Notes: generated by a model not told the origin, from the letters alone. A stretch of DNA of 64,000 nt from Paracoccaceae bacterium (GCA_028097405.1 JAOHEK010000001.1:1-64000), one strand, 5' to 3'; shown: positions 38,022 to 49,766, numbered from the stretch's first letter. Made by a program: numbers and translations.

Positions 38022-39191
38022 TCATTTGCGTAAAGATTGGCCAAGAATTGCGTCCTCCTGAAGCCATTGCTGCAATCCGTCGCGAATAGCGAAAGCCGCT
38101 TCGGTCTGCCATTCCGAGGACGTCAGCCGTGCCAGATCAGCATTTGATGACAAAAAACCCAATTCAATAAGGACCGAAGGGATGTCTGCAGCCCTTAGAA
38201 CAGCGAAATCGCCTTGCCGTTCGGGGCGCGAATTCACCGCCAGTCCAGAGGCACCGAACGCTTCGATCAGGGTCAACGATAGGGCTGCGGCGCGCGGGTC
38301 GGTGTCTTGTCTTTGCAACGCCATCAACGCCATCGCAAGTTGATCGCTTGTGCCGCTTAGGTCCACACCCTTCAAAATATCGTCCGTATCACCGCGCTGA
38401 GACTGGCGATCATCAGCATCGGCAGCTGCGTCACCGGCCAACGTATAGATCGTAATGCCCGAAGCCCGCCCAAAGTCTGCGGCCAATCGATCCGCATGAA
38501 GCGACAAGAACACATCCGCTTTGGCCGCGCGTGCGCGGCTCAGACGTTCGTCAAGGGGCACGAAAATATCTGTCTCGCGGGTCAAAACGACGTCAAACGC
38601 CGTGGTTGCTTCCAGTTCATCGCGTAGCTTAAGCGCAAATTCCAACATCAGGTCTGCTTCGTTCAGCTCGCCCGCATCGGCGCCCGGATCGCGGCCACCG
38701 TGGCCAGGATCAATCATTACGACAGGCCTGGCTTTAATCGGCGGTTCGACAGCGACGTCCAAGGGTTTGGCAAGGTCCAGAAATTCAGCCGCCGAGGCAG
38801 GGGCAAGCGACAGTTCAAGCCGTGACGATCCATCCTCGATCGTGATCATTTCGGCCGTATCCACCATTAAGGGTTCACGCAAAAACACAATGATCCGCGA
38901 CACCTCAGGGCTGTGACGTTCGGCTGTGATCTCTGAAATCGATTGTGACCGCGAAACCGGCATCTCACCCAAATCAACACCGCTGATTTCAAGCACCAGT
39001 CGTGGCGGCTCACCAGCCACCCAGACCTTCCACGGCACCGCCGAACTCAGCGGCACATCGACCTTAACCGCCCCACCGTCGTCGCGAATGGACAACGCAC
39101 CCGTTAAACGCGGTGCGTCATCATCGGCAAAGCCCATGCCTGCCGAAAGCATAACGGTTAACACCGCCAGCGCTGTTCTTAATCTACCCAT
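38022..39191 (-). CDS. N-acetylmuramoyl-L-alanine amidase (AMIN + Amidase_3)
   Basis: 389 aa; MIDPGHGGRDPGADAGELNEADLMLEFALKLRDEL; FLSLHADRLA; LIELGFLSSNADLARL. Confidence 0.94.
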   Translation of the reverse strand: MGRLRTALAVLTVMLSAGMGFADDDAPRLTGALSIRDDGGAVKVDVPLSSAVPWKVWVAGEPPRLVLEISGVDLGEMPVSRSQSISEITAERHSPEVSRIIVFLREPLMVDTAEMITIEDGSSRLELSLAPASAAEFLDLAKPLDVAVEPPIKARPVVMIDPGHGGRDPGADAGELNEADLMLEFALKLRDELEATTAFDVVLTRETDIFVPLDERLSRARAAKADVFLSLHADRLAADFGRASGITIYTLAGDAAADADDRQSQRGDTDDILKGVDLSGTSDQLAMALMALQRQDTDPRAAALSLTLIEAFGASGLAVNSRPERQGDFAVLRAADIPSVLIELGFLSSNADLARLTSSEWQTEAAFAIRDGLQQWLQEDAILGQSLRK

Positions 39192-39249
39192 CTGCCTCGG
39201 GGCCTTTTTTCACCACGTTACCTCGAAACCTCACCCAGACGAAACAAAT

Positions 39250-40401
39250 TTAGTCGACAAAACCTTTCGCGACCATAAACGTTTTCAAACGGCTCAACCC
39301 TTCTTCGATATCATCGGTCGATCGCGCATAAGAAAACCGTAACGTGCCTTGCCCGCGCGCCTTATCGAAATCAAGGCCCGGTGTCACGGCCACACCCGCT
39401 TGTGCCAAAATCTCGGCTGCAAAAGCACGGGCGTTCGTCGTCAGTTCGGACACATCTGCATAGACGTAAAACGCCCCATCGGGGGGCGCGATCCGGTCAA
39501 ATCCGGCGGCGTCCAGACCCTTTAGCATCAGCGCACGGTTGGTCTTGTAGACATCGATATTGGCCTGCAATTCCGCGTCACACTCCATCGCCGCCAAAGC
39601 CGCCACTTGGCTAGCGTGCGGCGCGCAGATGAACATGTTTTGTGCCAGACGTTCAATCGTGCGCACATGATCTTCGGGCACCACCATCCAGCCCACGCGC
39701 CAACCGGTCATCGAGAAATACTTGGAAAACGAATTGATCACATAGACGTCGTCCGTCACCTCCAACGCCGAAACGGCGCGCTGGCCGTATTCCAGCCCGT
39801 GGTAAATCTCATCTGACACGAAAGACGCACCTTTGGCCGCGGTCGCCTCGATCAAGGCCGTTAAGGCCGGGCCGTCCAACATCGTTCCCGTTGGATTGGC
39901 AGGCGATGCGGCGATCAAGCCTTGGATGTTGTCGGGTAATGTCTCGGGCGTCGGTTGATGGCGATCTTCAAGACGCGTCGGGATATCGACCGGCGTCAGG
40001 CTTAACGCGCTTAGGATCTGCCGGTAGGACGGATAGCCCGGCGCGCCCAATGCCACCCGGTCGCCCGCTTCGAACAAAGCTGTAAACGCCAGCAAAAATG
40101 CCCCCGACGATCCCGCGGTGACGATCACGCGGCTTGGCGATAAATCCAAATCATACCGCGTGCCGTAAAGGGCCGCGATCTTGGCCCGCAATTCAGGCAA
40201 ACCCAAAGCCACCGTATAACCAAGCGCGCCCCTATCCATCGCATCCGCCAAAGCCCGCCGCGCGCCGATGGGAGCCGGAGTGCCGGGCTGGCCGACTTCC
40301 ATGTGTATAATGTGGCGCCCTGACGCTTCGGCGCGCGCGGCGGCCTCCATCACATCCATAACTATGAAGGCATCCACATCGGATCGTTTGGACAGGCGCA
40401 T
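39250..40401 (-). CDS. Class I/II PLP-dependent aminotransferase
   Basis: MEVGQPGTPAPIGARRALADAMDRGALGYTVALGLPELR; INSFSKYFSMTGWRVGWM. Confidence 0.93.
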   Translation of the reverse strand: MRLSKRSDVDAFIVMDVMEAAARAEASGRHIIHMEVGQPGTPAPIGARRALADAMDRGALGYTVALGLPELRAKIAALYGTRYDLDLSPSRVIVTAGSSGAFLLAFTALFEAGDRVALGAPGYPSYRQILSALSLTPVDIPTRLEDRHQPTPETLPDNIQGLIAASPANPTGTMLDGPALTALIEATAAKGASFVSDEIYHGLEYGQRAVSALEVTDDVYVINSFSKYFSMTGWRVGWMVVPEDHVRTIERLAQNMFICAPHASQVAALAAMECDAELQANIDVYKTNRALMLKGLDAAGFDRIAPPDGAFYVYADVSELTTNARAFAAEILAQAGVAVTPGLDFDKARGQGTLRFSYARSTDDIEEGLSRLKTFMVAKGFVD

Positions 40402-40597
40402 GACGGCTACTCACTTTGGGCCAGACTGCTCTGCCCGGCAGGCCACCCAAGGTCAATGGCCCAACCGGCCCCCCGTGACAATTCGTGCGCCTGACAACTC
40501 GCAAACGTCACAAGAACGTGAGGTCACTGCAACAACAGTCGCTTGCACTTTGTGCAACGTCTGGCATTGTTGCGACGCTCTTTGCACAGGTGGACTC

Positions 40598-41350
40598 ATG
40601 AAACGCGCCCTTATTTCCATGCTTTTTGCCGTCGTTGCCGCTGGCAGCGCCCATGCCCTTGATATCGAAAGCATGACTGACGAAGAACGGTCCATCTTTC
40701 GCGAGGAAATCCGCGCCTATCTGCTGGACAATCCCGAAGTGCTGATGGAAGCGATCGGCGTTCTGGAACAGCGTCGCGAGCAAGAGGCGGCCAACCTTGA
40801 CGTCGACCTTCTGGCACAAAACCGCGACGACATATTTGATGACGGTTACAGCTTTGTCGGAGGCAACCCCGACGGCGATGTCACCGTTGTCGAATTTCTG
40901 GATTACCGCTGCGGCTTTTGCAAACGCGCCTTCCCGGCCATTCAGGAACTTTTGGCGACCGATGGCAACATCCGCCTAATTGTCAAAGAATTCCCGATCT
41001 TGGGCGAAGAAAGCGCATTGGCTTCGCGCTATGCCATCGCCGCGAAAGAGGTCGCTGGCGATGCGGCCTATAAAGACATCCACGACCTTCTGATGCTGCA
41101 TAATGGTAGCGTCAGCGCAGGCTTTCTGGCCCGCACGTCACGTGAATTGGGTCTGGACCACGGAGCCATCGCCGAACAGATGGAAAGCCCCGAAGTCGAA
41201 AGCATCATCAGCACCAACCGCGCCCTTGCGCAACGCTTGCAAATCCAAGGCACGCCCAGCTTCATCATGGGCGAGAACTTCGTGCGCGGTTTTGTCGAGC
41301 TGGACCAGATGCGCGCGATTGTAGACCAGATCAGAGCCGAGCAGGGTTAG
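40598..41350 (+). CDS. DsbA-family periplasmic thiol-disulfide oxidoreductase
   Basis: Signal peptide MKRALISMLFAVVAAGSAHA; VVEFLDYRCGFCKRAFPAIQELL; IQGTPSFIMGENFVRGFV. Confidence 0.93.
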   Translation: MKRALISMLFAVVAAGSAHALDIESMTDEERSIFREEIRAYLLDNPEVLMEAIGVLEQRREQEAANLDVDLLAQNRDDIFDDGYSFVGGNPDGDVTVVEFLDYRCGFCKRAFPAIQELLATDGNIRLIVKEFPILGEESALASRYAIAAKEVAGDAAYKDIHDLLMLHNGSVSAGFLARTSRELGLDHGAIAEQMESPEVESIISTNRALAQRLQIQGTPSFIMGENFVRGFVELDQMRAIVDQIRAEQG

Positions 41351-41564
41351 GCTTGGGGCGGTCGGTGGTTTGGAAGATCGCCAACCATAATTGGACATCA
41401 ACGGGACTTCATCGTTAGGTCCGCTTTGCAGGACGACGTTGGCTTACGCTTGCTCTTCCGAAGGTCTGCTTCTCACGAAAGGTATTACTGCCCACGGTTT
41501 GATTTAGGAGGCGAAATCCGTAGTGTTGCCGTTTAAGGGGCAACGAGAAAAGAGGAAGTGCATT

Positions 41565-42455
41565 ATGCTTGCGCAATACCGCTGGTGCTTCATCGCCATA
41601 TTTCTTGCGGCCCCAGCAGTCGCCAAAGACTCTTTGGAGCATATCCGAAGTCAATTGATGGAGATTACTGGTTGGTCCGAGCTTTGCGAGGTTACGGACT
41701 GCGATCAATTTCCCGTGGGCTACAATACCTATGCCTTCGGACCCTCGGTGTATTACTTTCCGACAATGTCTTCGATGACGGTTAGGCCGCCAAATGTTCT
41801 GCGCGGTGGAGTGAAAGCAGGACGCTTTTATGAGTTGGACAGCAAGGAAACGGTCCAGCGGTCTTTGAGCATTTCTGGCGGTACAACTATCCCAGGCTGC
41901 TGCCATCATTTGCTAACGTTTTACGGATTGGCCGATGCGATGCCCACGTTCAGGGAACGCCCGGACGGGAACAGGATGCCATCGGCTTGGACGATGATCA
42001 CGTCCTTTGATCAACCACGCATAAGATCGGCAAGGCGCCAGCGTCTTGGATATGGCGACAAGCGGATTCCGACGATCCGTAACCTAATTGGAGATGACCC
42101 GCTTTCCTACAATGACGATTTTTGGCTGCTATCATTCCACGAGCCGGATGCAAGGAACATCAGATATTTCGAGGTGCTATCGAAGCGCCAAATGTTGAAC
42201 GGACATTTTGTTTACGCCGCTTGCCACAGGACTTGTTCGTTCAGGACTTTGAGGCTGGAAGAAACGGTCGATGAAGTGAGACCACATCTGTTTCTTGGAG
42301 AGATGCTGTTGACCGGCGAGAATATGTTTTTGTGTTCATCGGAAGAACTGACAATTGGCTGTGATCCGGCACCTGAAATATTCGACCAAGTCGCTGTGAT
42401 GCTTGCGCTTATCGAAGGAATGTTTGACGCGGCGGCGATTTTTCCGGGGAAATGA
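41565..42455 (+). CDS. Hypothetical secreted protein
   Basis: MLAQYRWCFIAIFLAAPAVAKDSLEHIRSQLMEITGWSELCEVTDCDQF...; signal-peptide-like start; no family recognised. Confidence 0.6.
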   Translation: MLAQYRWCFIAIFLAAPAVAKDSLEHIRSQLMEITGWSELCEVTDCDQFPVGYNTYAFGPSVYYFPTMSSMTVRPPNVLRGGVKAGRFYELDSKETVQRSLSISGGTTIPGCCHHLLTFYGLADAMPTFRERPDGNRMPSAWTMITSFDQPRIRSARRQRLGYGDKRIPTIRNLIGDDPLSYNDDFWLLSFHEPDARNIRYFEVLSKRQMLNGHFVYAACHRTCSFRTLRLEETVDEVRPHLFLGEMLLTGENMFLCSSEELTIGCDPAPEIFDQVAVMLALIEGMFDAAAIFPGK

Positions 42456-42583
42456 CATACTCCCGAAAACTGCGATTCAACGATCGCCAGCACTTGAAAG
42501 CCGTCATTCCGTTTGATTGTAGCATCGGTAAAGTGGGCTCAAAGCCGACGTTCAATCCGCCAAACTAAACACACCCAACCACC

Positions 42584-43705
42584 CTACTCCGCCGCCTGTT
42601 CGGCCGCCTCAATCTCAGCCGCCTTCTTCTCAACCTGTTCCACGATGTGTTCGACCATCTGGTCGTTCGACAACTTGTGGCTTTGCGCCCCCGCCAGATA
42701 GACCATACCCGATCCCGCACCGCCGCCGGTAAAACCGACATCAGTCATCAACGCCTCGCCCGGGCCATTCACCACGCAGCCAATGATCGACAGGCTCATG
42801 GGTGTTTTGATGTGTTCCAGCCGCTTCTCCAACGTCTCGACGGTTTTGATCACGTCGAACCCTTGGCGCGCGCAGGACGGGCAGGAAATGATGTTCACGC
42901 CGCGGTGCCGAAGCCCCAAGGATTTCAAAATCTCATAGCCCACTTTCACTTCTTCCACCGGGTCCGCTGACAGGGACACACGGATCGTGTCGCCAATCCC
43001 CATCCACAACAGGTTACCAAGCCCTATGGCGGACTTGATGGTGCCGCTGGTCAGCCCGCCCGCTTCGGTAATCCCAAGATGGATCGGCGCGTCCGTTGCC
43101 TCGGCCAATTGCTGATAGGCAGCGGCAGCCATGAACACGTCTGAGGCTTTGCAGGAAATCTTGAATTCGTGGAAATCATTGTCTTGCAGGATTTTGATGT
43201 GATCCAGCCCGCTTTCGACCATCGCATCGGGGCAAGGCTCGGCGTATTTGTCCAACAGGTGCTTTTCCAGCGATCCTGCGTTCACACCGATACGGATCGA
43301 ACAGCCATGGTCCTTGGCGGCCTTGATCACCTCGCGCACACGGTCTTCAGACCCGATGTTACCGGGGTTGATCCGAAGGCAGGCCGCACCCGCCTCGGCT
43401 GCTTCAATCGCGCGTTTATAGTGAAAGTGAATGTCGGCCACGATGGGCACCGGGCTTTCGGCGACAATCTGTTTCAACGCAGCTGTACTGGCCTGATCGG
43501 GGGTCGAAATCCGAACGATATCAGCGCCCGCATCCGCCGCCGCCTGAACCTGCGCAACTGTGGCTGCGACGTCCGACGTGTCGGTGTTGGTCATGGTCTG
43601 AACCGTGATCGGCGCATCGCCCCCTACAGGAACATTGCCCACATGGATTTGACGCGATTTGCGCCGATAGATATTGCGCCAAGGACGGATCGAGTTCAGC
43701 GACAT
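42584..43705 (-). CDS. ispG: 4-hydroxy-3-methylbut-2-enyl-diphosphate synthase
   Basis: [71 protein letters not shown]. Confidence 0.97.
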   Translation of the reverse strand: MSLNSIRPWRNIYRRKSRQIHVGNVPVGGDAPITVQTMTNTDTSDVAATVAQVQAAADAGADIVRISTPDQASTAALKQIVAESPVPIVADIHFHYKRAIEAAEAGAACLRINPGNIGSEDRVREVIKAAKDHGCSIRIGVNAGSLEKHLLDKYAEPCPDAMVESGLDHIKILQDNDFHEFKISCKASDVFMAAAAYQQLAEATDAPIHLGITEAGGLTSGTIKSAIGLGNLLWMGIGDTIRVSLSADPVEEVKVGYEILKSLGLRHRGVNIISCPSCARQGFDVIKTVETLEKRLEHIKTPMSLSIIGCVVNGPGEALMTDVGFTGGGAGSGMVYLAGAQSHKLSNDQMVEHIVEQVEKKAAEIEAAEQAAE

Positions 43706-43761
43706 GGGACACCACCTGAATTGCTCGCTGATGACATAAGATGCGAAGGCCGGTTAGGCAA

Positions 43762-45057
43762 TCACTCGCTACCGGTTTCCGCTTCGGCCACCGAAATAAA
43801 CCGTGCCAGATCAGAGTCAGCCGAAGCATCCGCCTCGACATAGTTCTCAAGCAGCGCGTCAGGCGCCAGAACCACATCCCGGATCACCGAGGGGCCATCG
43901 CCCGCAGGCCCATAGGTTTTGCCATTGACGGCAAAGTACAACGATCCCGCATTACCAGCTCGCAAGGTTGCGGCCTCTTCGGTCAGCGGCACGTCGAATT
44001 CTTCGCCAGCATCCAAGATTTTCTCAAAGATTACGGTGCCATCGGCCCCTCGAACCCGCACCCAAGACGGGCGTACCGCCAAAAGCGAGACCGATGGCGC
44101 TGACGCCGCCACCACCTGTACTTCGGGCAAAAGGTTGTCGATGTCGAACCGCGCCACGTCTTCGGTGCCTGACGGCAAACCTGACGTAGCGCCCGGAACG
44201 GCAAACGGAAGGTTGTCGGGCCGCGGCACTTGCCGTGCGGTGATTAGCCGCTCGTCACGGGTTGGGGCCAGCGTACCCACGGAATCAGGATCAATCGATG
44301 AAATCGGCCCATCCCGCGACGCCAGCACTGGCAAATCCAAGGCTTCGGGGCGCGATAACCGGTCAAACCGTTCGGTGACCGGGGCCACTAGTGCGTCGTT
44401 GTCGGTGCTTCCGTCTTCGCGCGCCAGAACCGCCGAGCTAAGCGGATCAAGATCAGCCAAAACCTGCGGCGTCTGGTCAACCGGCGTCAAACGCACCTTT
44501 TGCACTTCTTGCAGAACAAACCAACCGCCATAGCCCAACCCGCCTAGCAAGACTAAAAGGACTGCAATCGAGCCAAGCGCGCGCGGCTCAAGCCCCGACA
44601 TCAGAGCTTCGCCCTTGGGCAAATAGCTGACGGATGGGTTTGTAAAGGGATCGCGCAAATGGTCCGTTTTATCGGACGACATGCGGGATTTCTTTACGCC
44701 CGGCGCTTTGTCAGAGCGGATGCTGGCATCGGGGGACATGCCGTGGGCAACCTCAAAACCGCCCTCGCGGCAAAAGGTTTCGAACGCCCATTCGGGGTCA
44801 AGTCCCAGATACCGCGCATAAGATCGCACATAACCCGCGACAAACCCCGGCGTATCAAAAGCCGAGGGGTCAGTATTTTCGATGGCGGAAATATAAGTGG
44901 CTTTGATCTTAAGCTCGCGCTGAACGTCCAACAAGGACTTGCCCTTGGTCGCGCGTTCACCGCGCATGACATCGCCCATAGACAGCTCAAAATCGTCGAA
45001 ACCCTTCAGCTTCGACGCTTCGACCTCTTGGTCTGGCGGCTTGCGGCGCCCACTCAT
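43762..45057 (-). CDS. RodZ-like HTH membrane protein with DUF4115
   Basis: HTH MGDVMRGERATKGKSLLDVQRELKIKATYISAIENTDPSAF; TM; C-terminal PSWVRVRGADGTVIFEKILDAGEEFDVPL. Confidence 0.88.
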   Translation of the reverse strand: MSGRRKPPDQEVEASKLKGFDDFELSMGDVMRGERATKGKSLLDVQRELKIKATYISAIENTDPSAFDTPGFVAGYVRSYARYLGLDPEWAFETFCREGGFEVAHGMSPDASIRSDKAPGVKKSRMSSDKTDHLRDPFTNPSVSYLPKGEALMSGLEPRALGSIAVLLVLLGGLGYGGWFVLQEVQKVRLTPVDQTPQVLADLDPLSSAVLAREDGSTDNDALVAPVTERFDRLSRPEALDLPVLASRDGPISSIDPDSVGTLAPTRDERLITARQVPRPDNLPFAVPGATSGLPSGTEDVARFDIDNLLPEVQVVAASAPSVSLLAVRPSWVRVRGADGTVIFEKILDAGEEFDVPLTEEAATLRAGNAGSLYFAVNGKTYGPAGDGPSVIRDVVLAPDALLENYVEADASADSDLARFISVAEAETGSE

Positions 45058-45169
45058 CTTGTCTGCCCCAATATTCTCATCATCTTTCCCCAGGATCGGG
45101 CGGCAGAATCGCCCGAAGCTTTATGTATTACGTCATAACACATAGATAAAATGCGGTCACGGGATCAGT

Positions 45170-46393
45170 TTACGCGGAAAGCTCGGCCCGATTAAGCGCA
45201 CAATGGGACCAAAGTGCGTCCATCGCCCTTACCAAAGCATCAATTTCCTTGGATCCATGCACCGGCGATGGCGTGAAACGCAACCGTTCGGTCCCGCGCG
45301 GCACCGTCGGATAGTTGATCGGCTGAACATAGATTCCATTATCGTTCAGCAACATGTCCGACAATGTTTTCGTATGAACCGGATCGCCGACAATCACCGG
45401 AACGATATGGCTGCCGTGATCGATCAGTGGCAAACCAAGCGCACGAAAGCGCGTTTTCAAGATGCGCGCTTGCGTTTGATGCATATCCCGGCGTGCCTGA
45501 TCGGATTTCAGCAATCGAACCGAGGTCGCAGCACCCGCTGCAATGGTCGGCGCCAGCGATGTCGTAAAGATGAAGCCCGGCGCGTAAGATCTTATGGCGT
45601 CACACATTTTCGCAGTCGCCGCAATATATCCGCCCATCACACCATAGGCTTTTGCCAAAGTGCCGTTGATGATGTCAATCCGATGCGCCAGACGGTCCCG
45701 TTCGGCCACGCCGCCACCGCGCGGACCATACATGCCCACCGCGTGCACCTCGTCGATATAGGTCAAAGCGCCAAACTCGTCGGCCAGATCGCAAATCTCT
45801 TCGATGGGTCCGAAATCGCCGTCCATGGAATAGATCGATTCAAAGACAATCAGCTTCGGTGCATCTGCATCGTCGGCTTCCAACAACTGGCGCAGATGCG
45901 CTACGTCGTTGTGCCGGAAAATCCGCTTTGCCCCACCGTTACGCCGTACGCCTTCGATCATTGATGCGTGGTTCAACGCATCCGAATAGATAATCAAACC
46001 GGGAAACAGCTTTGGCAGTGTCGAAAGTGTCGCATCATTCGCAATGTAAGCGCTGGTGAACAACAACGCGGCTTCTTTGCCATGCAAATCCGCCAGTTCT
46101 ACTTCCAATTCGTTATGGTAAGCCGTTGTTCCGCTTATATTTCGCGTACCACCTGACCCGGCACCGGTCTTGTCCAACGCATCATGCATGGCCGCCAAAA
46201 CCTCTGGATGCTGGCCCATGCCCAGATAGTCGTTGCCACACCAAACTGTGACCGGGCGTTCGGTGCCGTCAGGCTTCTGCCAGGTCGCGTTCGGAAACTG
46301 CCCTTGAGCCCGCACAATGTCGATAAATGTGCGATAACGGCCTTCATCATGAAGCTTCTGGATCGCTGTGTCCAAGTGGGCAGTATAGTCCAA
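45170..46393 (-). CDS. hemA: 5-aminolevulinate synthase
   Basis: 407 aa; [84 protein letters not shown]. Confidence 0.96.
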   Translation of the reverse strand: MDYTAHLDTAIQKLHDEGRYRTFIDIVRAQGQFPNATWQKPDGTERPVTVWCGNDYLGMGQHPEVLAAMHDALDKTGAGSGGTRNISGTTAYHNELEVELADLHGKEAALLFTSAYIANDATLSTLPKLFPGLIIYSDALNHASMIEGVRRNGGAKRIFRHNDVAHLRQLLEADDADAPKLIVFESIYSMDGDFGPIEEICDLADEFGALTYIDEVHAVGMYGPRGGGVAERDRLAHRIDIINGTLAKAYGVMGGYIAATAKMCDAIRSYAPGFIFTTSLAPTIAAGAATSVRLLKSDQARRDMHQTQARILKTRFRALGLPLIDHGSHIVPVIVGDPVHTKTLSDMLLNDNGIYVQPINYPTVPRGTERLRFTPSPVHGSKEIDALVRAMDALWSHCALNRAELSA

Positions 46394-46482
46394 GGTCGTG
46401 CTCCTAAGCCGGAGATTGAGTGATGATCACGTATTATGTCACTAAGTTGACTGAAAATAGAGAACAAATTGACGCGGAACGT

Positions 46483-47097
46483 TTAGTCCCTGATCACAAT
46501 TTCGCAATCTCCCGGCCCTCCGCTGCTTTCACAGCCCGCTCGCGCGGCGTCGTCCGTCTGTCCTATACCCCAACTTCCCGATTTCCCTGATATCGCAAAG
46601 GCTTTCGGCGATTTCGCTTTGCGGTAAGTTCTGTCAAAGGCGACGGTCGCATCAATCGACAGTGTCAAATCACGCGACTTGTAGCGCTTCGGCACGACCT
46701 GAGCCGCGACCTTACAGTTTTGCGTGCCGTTCGACTTCATCGCATTGCACGCGGCAACCGCCGCACGGCTTGCAGCTTCGGGTGTGTGGTAATTCATCGC
46801 GGCCTGAATGCTGTCATGCACCATTCCGTCATCGGGCGAATAGGCGATCGCGGCGTAATACCGAACCGGCTGGCGCAACTGTTGGGCCATCAAAGGGATG
46901 ATGCCGGTCACAATCTTCTGTTCCAGTTCGGTAAGTTCTGCCGCCATCCGAATGCTGTGACCTTTTTCGGAAAACAGCGCCCGTTGTGCATCGCGCTCGG
47001 TCAGCACATCGCCCACCGCAGGCGACGCCAAAAGCAAAAGTGCCAGAAAGCCGAAAGCCCGAAAATCGAAAGATAAAAAATCAAAAGACAACCGCAT
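46483..47097 (-). CDS. Hypothetical secreted protein (DUF5333-like)
   Basis: 204 aa; signal-peptide-like N-terminus; ELTELEQKIVTGIIPLMAQQLRQ. Confidence 0.55.
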   Translation of the reverse strand: MRLSFDFLSFDFRAFGFLALLLLASPAVGDVLTERDAQRALFSEKGHSIRMAAELTELEQKIVTGIIPLMAQQLRQPVRYYAAIAYSPDDGMVHDSIQAAMNYHTPEAASRAAVAACNAMKSNGTQNCKVAAQVVPKRYKSRDLTLSIDATVAFDRTYRKAKSPKAFAISGKSGSWGIGQTDDAARAGCESSGGPGDCEIVIRD

Positions 47098-47208
47098 GTT
47101 TCACCTCATCATTGCCAACTGATACCCGGCCCCGCGACAAACCACCAGCGCTCTGGACGCCGCCTCAAACTCCGCTACGCTACCCGCAAACAGACAGGAG
47201 CCAACCCC

Positions 47209-48597
47209 ATGACACTCGACGCCGTTCTTGCCCAAATCGACTCGGATCTTGACGCTTCCATCGATCGCCTGAAAGACCTCCTCCGTATCCCCTCAATTTC
47301 GACCGACCCCGCCTTTAAGGACGACTGCCAGAAAGCCGCCGACTGGCTGGTCGCCGATCTGGTCTCGTTGGGCGTCGACGCCGAAGCTAGGCCCACCCCC
47401 GGCCATCCTATGATCATCGGCCACGTCGGTGAAGGTGCGCCGCACCTCATGTTCTACGGCCACTACGACGTCCAACCCGTCGATCCCCTAAACCTGTGGA
47501 ACCGCGACCCCTTTGATCCCGCCATCGAAGACACGCCCAAAGGCAAAGTCATTCGTGCGCGCGGCGCCTGCGACGACAAAGGCCAGTTGATGACCTTCGT
47601 GGAAGCCTTCCGCGCATGGAAAACCGTCCACGGCAAATGGCCCTGCAAAATCACCTTCATCCTTGAAGGCGAAGAGGAATCCGGCTCGCCGTCCCTTGTG
47701 CCGTTCCTGAAGGAAAACGCGCCAGAACTCAGCCAGCCCGACATCGCTATGATCTGCGACACCGGCCTTTTTGACCGCGACACCCCCGCCATCACCACCA
47801 TGCTGCGCGGGCTTTTGGGCGAAGAACTGACGATCAAGGGCGCCGACAAAGACCTGCACTCGGGCATGTTCGGTGGTGCCGCCATCAACCCCATCCGTGT
47901 CCTCACCCGCATCATCGCCTCCCTCCACGACGAAACCGGGCGCATCACTGTGCCCAATTTCTACGACGGTGTGCCCGAGCTTTCGAACTCCCAAAAGGCC
48001 CAGTGGGAAAACCTTGGCTTCGACGCCAAAGGCTTCTTGGCCGACGTCGATCTTTCGGTCCCAGCAGGCGAACAGGGGCGCAGCGTTCTGGAAATGATCT
48101 GGTCGCGGCCCACCTGCGAAGTGAACGGCATCTGGGGCGGCTATACCGGCGACGGCTTCAAAACAGTCCTTCCAGCCGAGGCCTCTGCGAAAATCTCGTT
48201 CCGCCTTGTCGGCACCCAAGACCCAATGGAAATCCGCAAAAACTTCCGCGCTATGGTCGAATCCATGCTTCCACAAGATTGCACGGTCGAATTCGCAGAC
48301 CACGGAGCCGGCCCCGCCAGCGTCATGTCGACAGAAGACCCGGCCTTTGAGGCCGCACGCCTCGCCCTTACTGACGAATGGCCCAACGCCGCGGCCTGCA
48401 TCGGCTCGGGCGGATCAATCCCCATCGCCGGTTACTTTCAAGAATACCTCGGCCTGCCGTCAATGCTGATCGGCTTCGGGCTGGACGACGATCAATTGCA
48501 CTCCCCAAACGAGAAATACGACCTTAGGAGCTTTCACAAAGGCATCCGAAGCTGGGCCCGGGTGCTGGATGCGCTGACCCAAACTGACACAGCTTAG
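47209..48597 (+). CDS. M20-family dipeptidase
   Basis: MIIGHVGEGAPHLMFYGHYDVQPVDPLNLWNRDPFDP; RGACDDKGQLMTFVEAFRAW; FILEGEEESGSPSL. Confidence 0.94.
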   Translation: MTLDAVLAQIDSDLDASIDRLKDLLRIPSISTDPAFKDDCQKAADWLVADLVSLGVDAEARPTPGHPMIIGHVGEGAPHLMFYGHYDVQPVDPLNLWNRDPFDPAIEDTPKGKVIRARGACDDKGQLMTFVEAFRAWKTVHGKWPCKITFILEGEEESGSPSLVPFLKENAPELSQPDIAMICDTGLFDRDTPAITTMLRGLLGEELTIKGADKDLHSGMFGGAAINPIRVLTRIIASLHDETGRITVPNFYDGVPELSNSQKAQWENLGFDAKGFLADVDLSVPAGEQGRSVLEMIWSRPTCEVNGIWGGYTGDGFKTVLPAEASAKISFRLVGTQDPMEIRKNFRAMVESMLPQDCTVEFADHGAGPASVMSTEDPAFEAARLALTDEWPNAAACIGSGGSIPIAGYFQEYLGLPSMLIGFGLDDDQLHSPNEKYDLRSFHKGIRSWARVLDALTQTDTA

Positions 48598-49766
48598 CGG
48601 GTTGGAGGATACACAGGCGGCTCGCCTGCAAAGTACGCAGCCATATTGGCTTCCAGCCTCGCACGCAGCGCACTGTCACACCCAATCGTCTTCGCAAGAT
48701 CCAATGCGGGCTTCCGGTTGTCTCTGAAAACCTCGGCCGATACCACGATCATGGGAACGAAACGGCTCAAGACGTCGACCGTTTCCTGATCCGTGGTGCG
48801 GGAATCCGCTTCGCCGGTCGAGTAGTTTCTCGTCGTCTCTGTCTCGGTATATATCAAGGAACGAGTTGGATCACCGCAGGTGCCAATGGCATCTTGACGG
48901 GCCAAACCCCACAAAGCGATTGAGTTTGTAAAGCCTGCCCCTTTGGGGATTTTCCGCACGGCAGATTGCCAACCAGTTGACCTCTTGCCCCTTTCGTCCG
49001 CTTTTCTGGCCCGCCAGACCCAATCGAGCACGTCAAATTCCCCATCGTGAAGTAGCCGGAACACCGACGGTATCCAAATAGCATTGAAGACATCAGTGGT
49101 TTCAATGGACGACAGGAAGCCAAGTTCTACGGATATTGTCGGATCAAGGTTTTCAACATAGTCGGCCCGCATTTCGTCGTAGCGCCCTCTGAAGTTCAAA
49201 TCCCAATCCGCAGTATTGGTCCAAGTGAAGAAATTCGGCACAGAAACGGTCTGGCGAATATCCCGCACCATTTCTTCAACTATGAAATTGTCCGCCACTT
49301 CAGCATAAGAAACGTCGTTTTCAACCCACGAAGGCTCGTTAAAGTCTCCCGTAATTGCCACGTAATTGCGTCTAGCAAACTGAAAAGCCATTTCCTCGCT
49401 TACGGCCCCAAAGCGCGCGTTCCACGCTATGTGTCCAGGACTCCCAAGCGCAGTCGCATCAGCACTACAATCAAATTGAAATAACCTCGTCGCAGTGGTC
49501 CACTTATCAGCGAGAACGGCGCGAACTCGGTCTATACAATCTTGGCCGTCCAACTCCTGCAAAACGTCCATTTGATCCTTGAGGTGTGGTACGATGCGTC
49601 CATTCCAAACCGCCATGGTGATGTCGGCTTCGGCGACACCCAACGCCTCTGCCAGCGCGACCAACTGATCAACCGCCGAGCGTGTCGGATCAAACCGATC
49701 ATTATCCGCACCAGCCGGCCATGCTAAAAGCACCCCAAGAACAACATATCGCAGCATACCGCTCAA
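48594..49766 (-). CDS. Hypothetical secreted protein, 390 aa
   Basis: Signal peptide MSGMLRYVVLGVLLAWPAGA; no family recognised; 3' end overlaps dipeptidase by 4 bp tail-to-tail. Confidence 0.6.
   Translation of the reverse strand: MSGMLRYVVLGVLLAWPAGADNDRFDPTRSAVDQLVALAEALGVAEADITMAVWNGRIVPHLKDQMDVLQELDGQDCIDRVRAVLADKWTTATRLFQFDCSADATALGSPGHIAWNARFGAVSEEMAFQFARRNYVAITGDFNEPSWVENDVSYAEVADNFIVEEMVRDIRQTVSVPNFFTWTNTADWDLNFRGRYDEMRADYVENLDPTISVELGFLSSIETTDVFNAIWIPSVFRLLHDGEFDVLDWVWRARKADERGKRSTGWQSAVRKIPKGAGFTNSIALWGLARQDAIGTCGDPTRSLIYTETETTRNYSTGEADSRTTDQETVDVLSRFVPMIVVSAEVFRDNRKPALDLAKTIGCDSALRARLEANMAAYFAGEPPVYPPTR

Noticed and set aside
46424-46480. FNR-like site upstream of hemA (ttgagtgatgatca)
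   Set aside because: Half-sites are out of register with TTGAT-N4-ATCAA; too weak to call.
47488-48303. 271-aa minus ORF antisense to the M20 peptidase
   Set aside because: Shadow ORF; no recognisable domain, Gly/Val-rich composition typical of antisense frames.
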